NCBI RefSeq assembly: GCF_014203795.1
Contig: NZ_JACHJU010000001.1
Location: 1,054,001 to 1,118,000 of the forward strand
Direction: 5' to 3'
Source of the DNA: Streptosporangium album
GTDB taxonomy: Bacteria > Actinomycetota > Actinomycetes > Streptosporangiales > Streptosporangiaceae
DNA: 64,000 nucleotides
A model generated the notes under the pieces. It ran no database searches. It was not told the DNA's origin and was given only the letters and a program-made list of their open reading frames with translations. Every line of letters starts with the position of its first letter. Positions within the stretch are counted from its first letter, which is position 1. Both the position numbers and the translations under genes were made by a program. Shown here one piece after another: positions 54,002 to 63,118 of the stretch.

Positions 54002-54958
54002 TCACCGGTCGTCGTCCCAGGAGAGGGCGGCCATCCGCCAGCCTTCCGGCGTGCGCAGGAAGTGGATGCTCTTCGTCCCCGCCCCGGCGAATGGCCTGCC
54101 GAGGTGAACGCCGCGCTTACGGTAGTGGCACAACCGTTGCGCGACGTCGCCGAAGATCTCCGTGCGCTCCCAGATCTCCTCCTCGGCGAACTCGGTGAGC
54201 TCGCCCGAGGTCAGCAGCTTCTGTCGCGGCTCGGCGAACGAGTCCAGGTCGTAGACCTCCTGCTGCGGTCCGCCCTTGACGATGATTCCCCCCGGGACGA
54301 AGAGCCGGCGGATCACACCGACGTCCGGGCGAGCGCCGCCCGCGTTGGCGAACAGGCGGAAGAAGGCCGCCGTCAGCTCGTCGATCTCGGCCTTGTCCGC
54401 GTCGCTCCGCGCCCCGCGGGCGCGCCACTCGTCGGCGAGTACCGACCAGATCTCGATGTCGATGCGCCGGCTCTCGCCCGGGTAGACCTGCCGCAGGGTA
54501 CCGTCGCGGGTCATGCCCAGCCGCTTGGCGACGTTGATGCTGCGCACGTTGTCGGCGTTGGTCCGCCACTCGACGCGCTGGATGCCGCGCTCCCTCACCG
54601 CCCAGTCGACGATCCGCTCGATGGCGCGAGTGATCAGCCCGTGCCCCTCCGCGCCGGGTTCGAGCCAGCAGCCCGCCTCGCAGACGCCCAGCGCGGTGTC
54701 GAACGACACGAACATCACGCCACCGACGAGTGTGCCCTCCAGCCAGATCCCCCAGATGCCACCCGCGTCCTGTGACCGCCTGTCGGCGTAGCGCCGCAAC
54801 ACCGCACGGGCCTCGGCGAGGTCGGTGGCGACGAACGTCGGCGACACCCACGGCGAGATGTTCTCACGCGCCCGGTCGAGGTGGTCGAGGAACTCCTCGG
54901 CCAGCCACGGCTCAAGCGGCCGCAGCTCAGCGCGGGCGGTGAGGGAAAGGGCGAACAT
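54002..54958 (-). CDS. GNAT acetyltransferase fused to an NTF2-like domain
   Basis: Residues 1-180 form a RimJ/RimL-type N-acetyltransferase (LTARAELRPLEPWLAEEFLD; GCWLEPGAEGHGLITRAIER with the acetyl-CoA loop; RVEWRTNADNVRSINVAKRL). Residues 195-318 form an NTF2/DUF4440-like cone (AEIDELTAAFFRLFANAGGA, YDLDSF, SIHFLRTPEGWRMAALSW). The fusion is in one frame with no break. ATG at 54958 with CCGGAGG at the right distance; the ATG at 54979 is also in frame. Confidence 0.87.
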   Translation of the reverse strand: MFALSLTARAELRPLEPWLAEEFLDHLDRARENISPWVSPTFVATDLAEARAVLRRYADRRSQDAGGIWGIWLEGTLVGGVMFVSFDTALGVCEAGCWLEPGAEGHGLITRAIERIVDWAVRERGIQRVEWRTNADNVRSINVAKRLGMTRDGTLRQVYPGESRRIDIEIWSVLADEWRARGARSDADKAEIDELTAAFFRLFANAGGARPDVGVIRRLFVPGGIIVKGGPQQEVYDLDSFAEPRQKLLTSGELTEFAEEEIWERTEIFGDVAQRLCHYRKRGVHLGRPFAGAGTKSIHFLRTPEGWRMAALSWDDDR

Positions 54959-54969
54959 CGGGCCTCCGG

Positions 54970-55010
54970 GAAAATTCATAACAAACGTTCGGTATGTAGA
55001 CTAGTAGGCC
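54970..55010. promoter_or_regulatory. Divergent promoter/operator between GNAT-NTF2 and TetR genes
   Basis: ACAAACG and CGGTATGT (about 54980-54996) are imperfect inverted half-sites typical of QacR/TetR-type operators (ACAnACnnnCGnTnTGT). The 50-base divergent region is short, so binding would affect both promoters. Confidence 0.4.
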
Positions 55011-55673
55011 ATGAGCCCCCCCCGCACCGACCACGACGCCCGCCGCCACGACGTCTCCGAGGCGGTCTGGCGGGTCCTCGCCGAGCACGGGTTCGCCGGC
55101 CTCACCCTGCGCGCGGTCGCGGCGGCCATGGGGGCTTCCACCGGGCTCGTCACGCACTACTTCGCAGGCAAGCACGAGCTGATCGCCCACGCCCTCGACA
55201 TCCTGGAGGCACGCACGCAGCAGCGCCCGCGCCTGAAGGCGCCCGCGATCGGACTGCCCACGCTGCGCGCCCACATGCTCGACATCCTCCCGCTGACATC
55301 GGAGGGTGTGGCGATGAACCGGATCTGGGTCGGCTCCTGGGACGTGGCACTCTCCGACCCCGCGCTCTTCGCCGCGCAGGCCACCCGGTATGAGCGCATC
55401 CGCGCGGGGCTGTGCACCGCGATCGAAGACGCGCAGCGCCTGGGCGAGCTGCCCACCCTGGCCGATGCGCAGCGGCTGGCGGCGACCGCGCTGTCCTTCA
55501 CGCACGGCCTGGTGGTGCAGGCGCTCTTCGCCCCGGAAAGGTTCCCGGCGGAGCACCAGATCGAGCTCGTCGACGACTTCCTCGCCACACTCACCGCTGA
55601 GCGCGATCGTGGATGGCCGACGGACCCGTCAGGATGGTCACACAAACAAGAAAGCCCAGGCCAAATGCATTGA
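55011..55673 (+). CDS. TetR family transcriptional regulator
   Basis: The N-terminal HTH (GLTLRAVAAAMGASTGLVTHYF) fits the BetI/QacR branch of TetR. A 150-residue helical ligand domain follows (RIWVGSWDVALSDPALFAAQ is a BetI-type segment). Divergent from the GNAT-NTF2 gene and probably regulating it. The C-terminus reaches to 18 bases from the oppositely oriented tRNA-Lys gene. Confidence 0.9.
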   Translation: MSPPRTDHDARRHDVSEAVWRVLAEHGFAGLTLRAVAAAMGASTGLVTHYFAGKHELIAHALDILEARTQQRPRLKAPAIGLPTLRAHMLDILPLTSEGVAMNRIWVGSWDVALSDPALFAAQATRYERIRAGLCTAIEDAQRLGELPTLADAQRLAATALSFTHGLVVQALFAPERFPAEHQIELVDDFLATLTAERDRGWPTDPSGWSHKQESPGQMH

Positions 55674-55690
55674 CCTGAGCTTTCTGCCGG

Positions 55691-55764
55691 TGCGCCGCCA
55701 GGGACTCGAACCCCGGACCCGCTGATTAAGAGTCAGCTGCTCTAACCAACTGAGCTAGCGGCGC
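55691..55764 (-). tRNA. tRNA-Lys (anticodon CTT)
   Basis: On the minus strand the acceptor GCGCCGC pairs with GCGGCGC, the D-arm has AGCTCAGTTGGTTAGAGC, the anticodon stem GCTGA/TCAGC holds the loop with CTT, and the T-arm contains GGTTCGAGTCC. CCA is not encoded. Confidence 0.97.
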
Positions 55765-55865
55765 GTGAAGCCCTTGAAGGATAGCGCACTTCGCCGGACG
55801 CTTCGAAATCAGCGGAGATCAGCGACTAAGGTAGAACAACATTCGGTCCTGTACTGGGAGTGCAC

Positions 55866-56717
55866 ATGTGGTTCGCCTCGCCCGCCGACGTCCGGGAGCG
55901 GCTCAGCGCCGTGGACTACCTCACGGACGACTCCATCGCGACCTCGGTCTTCCTGGCCGGCGCGCTCGGCAAGCCGCTGCTGGCCGAGGGGCCCGCGGGG
56001 GTGGGCAAGACCCAGCTCGCCAAGGCCGTGGCGGCGGCGACCGGGGCCCAACTCGTCCGGCTGCAGTGCTACGAGGGGCTCGACGAGGCCAGGGCGCTGT
56101 ACGAGTGGAACTACAAGAAGCAGCTCCTGCGCATCCAGGCCGGCAACGGCGAGGACTGGGACGCCACCCACGACGACATCTTCACCGAGGAGTTCCTGCT
56201 GGAGCGGCCCCTGCTCCGGGCGATCCGGTCGCAGACGCCGACGGTCCTGCTGATCGACGAGACCGACAAGGCCGACGTGGAGGTGGAGGGCCTGCTCCTG
56301 GAGATCCTCTCCGACTACCAGGTCACCATCCCCGAGCTCGGCACGATCGCCGCCGTGCGCCGGCCGTACGTGGTGCTGACCTCCAACGCGACCCGCGAGC
56401 TGTCGGAGGCCCTGAAGCGGCGCTGCCTCTACCTGTATCTGGAGTATCCGGCGCCGGAACGCGAGCGCGACATCGTGCTGGCGCAGGTGCCCGCGATCGA
56501 GGCGGGCCTGGCCGAGCAGCTCGCCCGTACGGTCGCCACCCTGCGCGCCCTTGAGCTGAAGAAGTCCCCCTCGATCGCCGAGACCGTCGACTGGGCCCAC
56601 ACGCTGCTCGCGCTGGGCCGGACCGAGCTGGACGCGGAGACGGTCGGCGCCACCCTCGGCGTGGTGCTCAAGCACGCCGCCGACCAGACCCGCGCCCGCA
56701 AGGAGCTGGCGCTGTGA
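55866..56717 (+). CDS. MoxR-type AAA+ ATPase
   Basis: The 283-residue MoxR-family ATPase has GPAGVGKTQLAKA (Walker A), LLIDETDKAD (Walker B), SNATRELSEALKRRCLYLYL (sensor 1 and arginine finger) and the C-terminal lid. MoxR proteins work as chaperones for metal-cofactor insertion, often with a VWA partner. Here the partner follows with an ATGA-type overlap. ATG at 55866 chosen for GGGAG spacing; GTG at 55860 is possible. Confidence 0.92.
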   Translation: MWFASPADVRERLSAVDYLTDDSIATSVFLAGALGKPLLAEGPAGVGKTQLAKAVAAATGAQLVRLQCYEGLDEARALYEWNYKKQLLRIQAGNGEDWDATHDDIFTEEFLLERPLLRAIRSQTPTVLLIDETDKADVEVEGLLLEILSDYQVTIPELGTIAAVRRPYVVLTSNATRELSEALKRRCLYLYLEYPAPERERDIVLAQVPAIEAGLAEQLARTVATLRALELKKSPSIAETVDWAHTLLALGRTELDAETVGATLGVVLKHAADQTRARKELAL

Positions 56718-58105
56718 GTCTTCTTGACCGGCATGTCGGCTTCGTGCACGCGCTGCGCGAGGCCGGGCTGCCGGTGTCGCTGGCCGAGGGGCTGGACGCG
56801 GCGCGGGCGCTGCAGGTGATCGACCTGGCCGAGCGGGAGTCGCTGCGCGCCGCCTACGCCTCGACCCTGGTCAAGCGGCCCTCGCACCGGCCGGGTTTCG
56901 ACACGCTCTTCGACCTGTGGTTCCCCGCCTCGACCACCGGACTTTCCGGCTCGCGCACGGAAGGCCCGGAAGGCCCGGGAGGCTCGGAAGGCGACCCGGA
57001 CGCCCTGGACCTGGAGACCGCGGAGGTCCCACAGCTGCGGGACCGGCTGGCCGAGCTGCTGCTGGGCGCCGATGGGATGAACGAGTTCGCCCGCGCGATG
57101 GTGGAGCGGTTCGGCCGCCAGACCGCCGGGCCGGGGCGGCAGAACTGGTTCTCCTACTCGGTGCTGCGAGCGCTCTCCCCCGAGACGCTCATGGCCCGGC
57201 TGCTGGCGGAGGTGCTGGCCGGCCGGGAACGCGGCGGTCTGGCCGAGAAGGTCGCGCGGCAGCGGATCGGCGAGAACACCAGGCGCTTCGAGGACGCCGT
57301 CTCCACCGACGTGCGCCGCCGGATCGCCGAGGACTCCGGGATCGAGCGGATCGCGCGCTCCGCCGTACGGCCTCCACTGGAACAGCTCGACTTCCTGCGG
57401 GTGACGAAGGCCGACCTGGCCAGGCTGCGCCGGGAGGTCCACCCGCTCGCCCGCCGCCTGGCCACCCGGCTGACCGTCAAGCACCGGCTCGGCCACCGGG
57501 GCCGCCTGGACTTCCGCCGGACCGTGCGGGCCTCGCTGTCCAGCGGCGGCGTGCCGCTGACCGTCTTCAACAAGCCGCGCCGCCCGCACCGGCCCGAGCT
57601 GGTCATCCTCTGCGACACCAGCGACTCGGTCGCCTCCTTCGCCCACTTCACGCTGCTGCTGACCTACGCGCTGCGCGAGCAGTTCGCCAAGGTCCGCGCG
57701 TTCGGCTTCGTGGACACCGTGGACGAGATCACCCGGTTCTTCGTCCCCGGCGCCGACGTGGCCGAGGCCATGACCCGGCTGGCCGCCGAGGCCGACATGG
57801 TGCGCTTCGGCCGGACCAACTACGGCAACGCGTTCGAGAGGTTCGCCGAGCGGTACGGCGACGCCGTCGGGCCGAAGACGTCCCTGCTGATCCTGGGCGA
57901 CGCGCGCTCCAACTACCAGCGGCCCGCGCTGGAGACGCTGCGACGGCTGAGTGAGGAGGCCCGGCACGTCTACTGGCTCAACCCGGAGCCGATGAGTCAG
58001 TGGGACACCGGCGACTCGCTGGCCACGGCCTACGGCGAGGTCGTCCCGATGCACGAATGCCGCAACGTCGTCCAGCTCGCGGCCTTCGTCGAGGAACTCG
58101 CCTGA
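56714..58105 (+). CDS. VWA (CoxE-like) protein, MoxR partner
   Basis: The 463-aa protein has a CoxE-like N-terminal helical region and a C-terminal VWA domain. The metal-ion-dependent adhesion site DTSDS (ELVILCDTSDSVASF) is intact, and LLILGDARSNYQRP carries the later acidic ligand. It forms a two-gene operon with MoxR. In CO dehydrogenase clusters the homologous pair helps cofactor maturation, but no coxMSL genes are nearby. Confidence 0.92.
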   Translation: MSLLDRHVGFVHALREAGLPVSLAEGLDAARALQVIDLAERESLRAAYASTLVKRPSHRPGFDTLFDLWFPASTTGLSGSRTEGPEGPGGSEGDPDALDLETAEVPQLRDRLAELLLGADGMNEFARAMVERFGRQTAGPGRQNWFSYSVLRALSPETLMARLLAEVLAGRERGGLAEKVARQRIGENTRRFEDAVSTDVRRRIAEDSGIERIARSAVRPPLEQLDFLRVTKADLARLRREVHPLARRLATRLTVKHRLGHRGRLDFRRTVRASLSSGGVPLTVFNKPRRPHRPELVILCDTSDSVASFAHFTLLLTYALREQFAKVRAFGFVDTVDEITRFFVPGADVAEAMTRLAAEADMVRFGRTNYGNAFERFAERYGDAVGPKTSLLILGDARSNYQRPALETLRRLSEEARHVYWLNPEPMSQWDTGDSLATAYGEVVPMHECRNVVQLAAFVEELA

Positions 58106-58208
58106 CGATTCACGGTGATCGACGCCTTCTTGCCGAACGGCGGATGGGACGGTCGCCGCAGGTGTTCGCGGATCGGACCGCGGGCGGCTCCAGGATGTTC
58201 TGACCCGA

Positions 58209-59591
58209 TCACTCCTGCGCCGGATGCGCATACCGCCAACGGACGAAAGCCAGTACGGCAACACCGCCGAAGTAGGCGACCAGCACCTTCACGGGCAGGC
58301 CCGCCGGTCCGTGGTAGCCCAGACCGGCCAGGGCGAGGGCCAGAAGCCCGGCGAGCACGGCACCGACCCCGGCGATCGTCAGCGCCGTGGGCAACACGCC
58401 CCTCACCACACTCATAGAATCGGCCCGCAACCTCGTACGCTGCTCGAAACGCCCGAACACGGCGACGAGAAGGGCGAGGATCAGCGCCAGGCAGGCGAGC
58501 CAGGGAACGCGCAGGAGCAACCAGAGTGCCGACCCGGGCGTGGCGTCGGGCATCACCGCCGTTCCGTAAAGCGCCAGGACACCGATCACGACGGCGGTCA
58601 TGTGCCAGAGGAAGAGCGTCATGATCACCGAGTTGACCGCCACGACGACGGTCCACGGACCCAGCCGTTGCAGCCACCGGTTCCCCCGGTCACGCATCCA
58701 CAAGGCGATTCCCGCCTGCGTGACGGCCAGAGCCAGGAGGGCCAGCGTGGGCGGGGAGGTGTTCTGTACTTTCTCCTCCCCGAACCCCACCATGCTGACC
58801 GGATAGGGGCCGACCACCGTGAGAAGCACGAGAGCGATGAACCCGACCGCCGCCATCGGCAGAGCCACGCTCCGGCGGGATGACAGGCGCCCGTCCTGCC
58901 AGGCGAAACCGAGTTGATGCACAGCCAGCCAGGCGAGCAGGAAGTTCGCCTGACCCACGTAGGGAACGGCCGGCACCAGACGGGCCAGGTCGCCCCCGCC
59001 GACCAGGGCCGCCAGGACAATCGGCACGGCCAGACCCGCACGACGGTGCAGGGCGTACATCGGCGGGGTGAGGACCATCACGGCGATGTAGGCGACCAGG
59101 AACCACAACGGAATCGAGGCCAGCCAGACCGCCGTGCCGATCAGAGTGGGCTCCGCACCCAGGGCCCCGGCCGTCAGGGCCGCCACCACCATGCCGCCCA
59201 GCAGCATCGTTGTCGGAAGCAGAAGCCGAGCGCTCCGGCCCAGCACCCAGCCCGTGGCGTTGCCGCGCCGCCTGAGATGGGAGGTGAAGGACGCGGCGTT
59301 CGCGAAGCCGCCGACCAGGAAGAACAGGGGCATCACCTGGAACAGCCACGTCAGCGGGCGGGTCCACGAGGCGACCTGGAGGATGCTCCCGCCCTGGAAG
59401 CCCTTGCCGTCGCGAGTCACATAGATCGCCAGCCAGTGCCCGACGACGACCGCCGTGATCGCGACGGCGCGCAGCAGGTCAACATAGCGCTCCCGCTGCG
59501 GTGGTGTTCGCTCAGCCAGCCGCCGCATCTGCCGCGCCATCCGCTGAGCGACCCGAACAGGGTACGCCGCCATGTCCCCGACGCTTGACAT
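58209..59591 (-). CDS. Acyltransferase 3 family membrane protein
   Basis: Ten to eleven transmembrane helices with the AT3 motif (RERYVDLLRAVAITAVVVGH, including the catalytic His), FLVGGFANAASF and WHMTAVV. Such proteins O-acylate extracytoplasmic sugars or antibiotics. It stands alone and ends close to the MoxR/VWA operon. Confidence 0.9.
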   Translation of the reverse strand: MSSVGDMAAYPVRVAQRMARQMRRLAERTPPQRERYVDLLRAVAITAVVVGHWLAIYVTRDGKGFQGGSILQVASWTRPLTWLFQVMPLFFLVGGFANAASFTSHLRRRGNATGWVLGRSARLLLPTTMLLGGMVVAALTAGALGAEPTLIGTAVWLASIPLWFLVAYIAVMVLTPPMYALHRRAGLAVPIVLAALVGGGDLARLVPAVPYVGQANFLLAWLAVHQLGFAWQDGRLSSRRSVALPMAAVGFIALVLLTVVGPYPVSMVGFGEEKVQNTSPPTLALLALAVTQAGIALWMRDRGNRWLQRLGPWTVVVAVNSVIMTLFLWHMTAVVIGVLALYGTAVMPDATPGSALWLLLRVPWLACLALILALLVAVFGRFEQRTRLRADSMSVVRGVLPTALTIAGVGAVLAGLLALALAGLGYHGPAGLPVKVLVAYFGGVAVLAFVRWRYAHPAQE

Positions 59592-59708
59592 GATGAGAAC
59601 ATTCCTCCATCTCCGTCATATCAAGCGGCTTCCCATAGAGACGGCGAGTCCCCGCTGCGGATCAGCGTCGCGAGAAACAGCGGGGCGAAGAGCGTTTCCA
59701 GGGAAGGG

Positions 59709-60159
59709 TCAGCGGTCCGCGCCGAAGGCCCGCAGGAACGTGGCGACCGCCGCGCGGCTCACGATCCGCAGCTCTGCGTCGGGAACGCTCCGGGTGCCCA
59801 GCCTGGGACCGGTCGTCGCAACACCGCAGCAGCAGCCGGTAAGCCACGTTCTCAAGCTTGGCCCGCACATCGCCGTCGCCGTCATCGAGCAGTCGCTCCA
59901 CCACGGCCAGGTTCTCGGCCATCACCTCGGCCGAGGCCGCCCCCATCGCGTGGCGGAAGAGCGTCTCCTTGTCACCGAGGTGGTTGTAGACGGTGTGCTT
60001 GGCGGCACCCGCCACCTCCGCGATCTCCTCCATGCACGCCCGGGCATAGCCCCGGTCGGCGAACACGGTGAACGCGGCGCTCAGGATCGCCTCCCGCTTG
60101 TCGATGCGCCCATGGGAGACCGCTCGTCCCGGCGTCGCCGAAGTCCTCACTCCGCTCAT
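59709..60159 (-). pseudogene. TetR-family regulator, internally deleted and frameshifted
   Basis: The HTH and first ligand helices are present (YARACMEEIAEVAGAAKHTV, NHLGDKETLF, AYRLLLRCCDDRSQ). The frame then leaves the homology. The correct C-terminus (VPDAELRIVSRAAVATFLRA, stop at 59709-59711) occurs in another frame a few bases later. The roughly 60 residues in between are absent. A deletion removed the core of the ligand domain. Before decay it probably controlled the adjacent divergent SDR gene. Confidence 0.75.
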
Positions 60160-60189
60160 CCCGCCACCGTACCCGCTCGTATCCCTCAC

Positions 60190-60205
60190 TGCACCAGCCA
60201 GTGCA
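60190..60205. promoter_or_regulatory. TGCAC-N6-GTGCA palindrome between TetR remnant and SDR gene
   Basis: TGCACCAGCCAGTGCA is an interrupted palindrome in the divergent intergenic region, in the place expected for the operator of the TetR-type gene. A further TGCAC follows nearby. Confidence 0.5.
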
Positions 60206-60289
60206 TTTGACTGCACTCGCTCGTTGCCAACGTACTGAGATGACCAATAAAATGCACCCGTCAGTTCAATTCTCTCAAGGAGGCGTCAG

Positions 60290-61117
60290 GTGAAGACTGT
60301 TGTGATCGCGGGTGGTACGGACGGAATCGGGAAGGCGCTCGCCGCCACCTGCCTGCGGCGAGGTGACACGGTCGTCGTCATCGGCCGCAGTGCGGGAAAG
60401 GGGCGGGCGTTCCTCGACGCCGCCCCGGAGATGGGCGCCGGAGAACGGGCCTTCTTCGTCCAAGCGGACCTGAGCCTGACGGCGGAGAGCGGAAGGGTCA
60501 TCGAGGAGGTCACGGCCCGATTCCCGGTGGTGGACACGCTGGTGCTGTGCGCGCGGCACTACCGCACGGAACGCGTGGAGACGGTCGAGGGATTCGAGGA
60601 GAACTTCGCGCTGTTCTACCTGAGCCGCTATCTGCTCGGGCACGGTCTCGCCGCGTCGCTGGAGAAGGCGGACAACCCGGTCGTCGTGAACGTGGCCGGG
60701 CCCGGCGCGAGCCTGTCCGTGGTCAACTGGGACGACCTCGAACTCAGGCGCGACTACGACGGCGGCGCGGCACTCGGACAGGGAGGCAAGCTGAACGACC
60801 TGCTCGGCGTCGCCTTCGCCGAGAAGTACGGGGCGAGCGGCATCCGATACGTCCTGATCCACCCGGGCGTCACGGCGACCAGTTTCTCCGGTGTGTACGA
60901 CGCGAGGGCGCTGGAGCACATCGAGGCGATGAAGAAGTACGCGAAGCCGGTGGAGGCGGCCCTTCCCCCGATCACCACCGCGATCGACGCGCCGCCCGCG
61001 CAACCGCTGAGCGCCTTCGTGGAGGGACGGCGGATCAGCGTGGAGAACGGATCCTTCGACAAGGGCGCGGCGAGGCGGCTCCAGGCCATCACCGAGAGAC
61101 TCCTCCCGGCACGCTGA
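60290..61117 (+). CDS. Short-chain dehydrogenase/reductase
   Basis: 275 aa with the SDR pattern: the nucleotide loop GGTDGIGKALA, RS for cofactor choice and LVLCARHY as the NNAG-like strand. The family Tyr-xxx-Lys is not clear: there is GKLNDLLGVAF where YxxxK would be expected, so catalysis is uncertain. It may belong to the WWOX/retinol-dehydrogenase-like SDRs. GTG with GGAGG in front. Divergent from the broken TetR gene, so it may now be derepressed. Confidence 0.85.
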   Translation: MKTVVIAGGTDGIGKALAATCLRRGDTVVVIGRSAGKGRAFLDAAPEMGAGERAFFVQADLSLTAESGRVIEEVTARFPVVDTLVLCARHYRTERVETVEGFEENFALFYLSRYLLGHGLAASLEKADNPVVVNVAGPGASLSVVNWDDLELRRDYDGGAALGQGGKLNDLLGVAFAEKYGASGIRYVLIHPGVTATSFSGVYDARALEHIEAMKKYAKPVEAALPPITTAIDAPPAQPLSAFVEGRRISVENGSFDKGAARRLQAITERLLPAR

Positions 61118-61212
61118 CGGACCGCCCAGACCTCCCGCCGCGCTGTGCGGGCCCGGCTGTCAGGAATCTCGCCTGAGGGTGAAGGTCGGTCGGTACGGGT
61201 CCATCCCGATAA

Positions 61213-61419
61213 TCAGGTCAGACGGTCGAAGTCTCCGGCCTTGACGCCGCCGGCGAAAGACCGCCACTCGGCGGGGGTGAAGAGCAGCTTGGGTCCGTCG
61301 GGGTCCTTGCTGTCACGGACCGCGACCGCACCGGGCACATTGGAAGCGACCTCGACACACTGCCCGCCGTTGTCCGAAGACCACGATGACTTCCGCCACA
61401 CGGCAGCACTCAGGTCCAT
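61213..61419 (-). CDS. DUF397 protein
   Basis: The 68 residues have the DUF397 core: WRKSSWSSDNGGQCVEVA, AVRDSKDPDGPKLLFTPAEW. Its start overlaps the 3' end of the upstream XRE/DUF5753 gene. These pairs are abundant in actinomycetes and modulate development or antibiotic production (WhiJ-like). Confidence 0.95.
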   Translation of the reverse strand: MDLSAAVWRKSSWSSDNGGQCVEVASNVPGAVAVRDSKDPDGPKLLFTPAEWRSFAGGVKAGDFDRLT

Positions 61420-62321
61420 TCCCGTCTCGCTTCCTCGATCATTTTGAGGGACATGTGATCAGGGTAAGCCCATCGGCGTATCGCTTCATAGCGGTTCCAT
61501 ATCGAGGTCACATAGATAGGGTCAGTCGTAACCTGCCCCTGTACCGGGGAATCCGCGTGGATGATGCCTGGCTGCCCGTTCGGAAGCTCAGCGATCATAA
61601 AAGGCCCGGCCAGTCCAGACATGCACTCCGAATCGACGACCTGAATAGAGATGGCGGGCCGCTGAGCGACCTCCAGTAAGTAGCCGAGCTGTTCACGCAT
61701 CACCTCCGGGCCATTGACCCGGCGGCGCAGGACGCCTTCGTCGATGAGGACCAGGAGCAGAGGAGGATTGTCCTTGTCGAGGATCTGGCCACGCCGCATG
61801 CGGGCCTGAACACGCTCTTCAACCTCATCAGGAGTAGCCCGGGGGCCATGGGCGAAAAGGTGGCGGGCGTAGGACTCCGTCTGCAGGAGACCGGGGACGA
61901 GCAGCGGGTCCCAGGAGCGCAGGACCAGGGCGGTGGGCTCGATCCCCTCGGCCCAGCTCGTGAACCAGGCCGGGCTGCCCGGACGGGCGATGAGGCGCCG
62001 GTGCAGCCCGGCGAAGAGCGTGCCGCCGCCCGCGCCGAAGAGCCGGTCCAGCCGCTCGGCGTCGGACTTCGACGGCGTCCGGGTGGCGGCCTCCAGACGG
62101 CTCACCTGGGTCTGCGTGCACCCCAGCCGGGAGGCCACGGCGGCCTGGGAGAGCTGGGCCTCCTCGCGCAGGCGGCGCATCTCGGCACCGAACCGCACCC
62201 GAGGGGAATCGGGACCGGAAAAGGCTCGACGCTCATCGCATTCCTCCCCAAAAGAGAAAAACGGACTTTCCACTCCGACGGCAATACCAGAGGCCGGTTT
62301 CGACAGACCGATGCCTGACAT
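61410..62321 (-). CDS. XRE-family regulator with DUF5753 domain (WhiJ-like)
   Basis: The N-terminal helix-turn-helix (QAAVASRLGCTQTQVSRLEA) is followed by a DUF5753 ligand domain (DPLLVPGLLQTESYARHLFA, SIQVVDSECMSGLAGPF, VTSIWNRYEAIRRWAYPDH). Start is uncertain: the homologous part begins near SGPDSPRVRFGAE, with ATG at 62321 and GTG at 62273 upstream. An ATG near 62236 behind GGGGAGG is in another frame. The 3' end overlaps the DUF397 gene. Confidence 0.85.
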   Translation of the reverse strand: MSGIGLSKPASGIAVGVESPFFSFGEECDERRAFSGPDSPRVRFGAEMRRLREEAQLSQAAVASRLGCTQTQVSRLEAATRTPSKSDAERLDRLFGAGGGTLFAGLHRRLIARPGSPAWFTSWAEGIEPTALVLRSWDPLLVPGLLQTESYARHLFAHGPRATPDEVEERVQARMRRGQILDKDNPPLLLVLIDEGVLRRRVNGPEVMREQLGYLLEVAQRPAISIQVVDSECMSGLAGPFMIAELPNGQPGIIHADSPVQGQVTTDPIYVTSIWNRYEAIRRWAYPDHMSLKMIEEARREWT

Positions 62322-62457
62322 TACCTGCCATCCATCAGCCCACCGGTCCGGCCATTGTTCCACCTGCCGCAAGGGCAATCTAAGCACACGCCTTCTCTTT
62401 CCGGCAGGAAGGAAAAGAAAGCGGGAAGAGCCCCTTCGGACAGGAGAAGAACGAGTA

Positions 62458-62805
62458 ATGCGCGATCAGGAAAACAGCCTTTCCCGTTCCGCCCGCATTC
62501 ACCGGAAGCCCCCGAATCCCACGACCGCGGAGCAGCAGGAGCGGTTCATCCACCTGGTGCGGCTCGGCTGGGACCTGCGCACTCTCGGGGTGCGCACCTC
62601 GCTGGTCCTGCCGGTGACCGGGCAGCCCATCCTGGAGATCCACTCGACGGCCGGCACTCTGGCCCGGATCACGGTCATCCGGCGCTACTGCGGCTGGGTG
62701 TTCACCTGGCGGCCGTGGTGGGCGCGCCTGTGGCGGCGGGGCGAATGGGTGCTGGCCGAGGCCGACAACGCGGCCGACATCGTCATGGCCGAGGTGACCG
62801 CATGA
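62458..62805 (+). CDS. Small conserved actinobacterial protein, unknown
   Basis: 115 residues with a compact alpha/beta region (FIHLVRLGWDLRTLGVRTSL) and a Trp-rich basic segment (YCGWVFTWRPWWARLWRRGE). It is divergent from the XRE/DUF5753 gene. Its stop overlaps the ATG of the next, defective gene. GGAGAAG lies before the ATG. No family assignment. Confidence 0.6.
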   Translation: MRDQENSLSRSARIHRKPPNPTTAEQQERFIHLVRLGWDLRTLGVRTSLVLPVTGQPILEIHSTAGTLARITVIRRYCGWVFTWRPWWARLWRRGEWVLAEADNAADIVMAEVTA

Positions 62806-63040
62806 GATCGCAGGAGCAGACCAGCCCCCACGACGACACCACCCCGGGGTCATCCGCTCCGGGCGCCACGTGGAGGTCACCGACGACGGCTCGGCCACCA
62901 GCAGCCCGGCCGTGCACGTGCCGGACGCCGATGCCAACGGCGGCCGGGGCCTGTGGCTGGTGGATCTGCTCGCCACCGCGTGGGGCTCCCGCCACGACGA
63001 CGAGGCAGGCAGGTCGGTCTGGTTCCAGGTGGCGGGGTGA
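62802..63040 (+). pseudogene. Truncated ATP-binding (RsbW-like HATPase) gene
   Basis: The C-terminal end of an anti-sigma-like ATPase is readable in one frame: VEVTDDGSATSSP, then GGRGLWLVDLLATAWGSRHD and VWFQVAG, stop at 63038-63040. The N-terminal half is missing. The ATG at 62802 opens another frame, so a deletion with frameshift has fused the original start to the tail. Such ATPases commonly sit beside XRE/DUF397 pairs. Confidence 0.7.
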
Positions 63041-63118
63041 CCTCCGCCGACCGGGTGACCCTGATCGGGCACTCGTTGGGGCGTCCGGACACTCCGAAGG
63101 CGCTGGGTTAACCAGTCG

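Noticed and set aside
55691..55764. tRNA-Lys as attachment site of an integrated element
   Set aside because: No integrase, direct repeat of the tRNA end or foreign-looking cargo is next to it.
55866..58105. MoxR/VWA pair as part of a CO dehydrogenase or conflict locus
   Set aside because: No coxMSL genes and no coupling to the GTPase locus (separated by other transcription units and a tRNA). I annotate it as a stand-alone pair.
62200..62290. ATG with an excellent Shine-Dalgarno sequence (GGGGAGG) within the XRE gene's 5' end
   Set aside because: It is out of frame with the HTH domain. A frameshift is possible, but the in-frame part upstream reads as normal family sequence.
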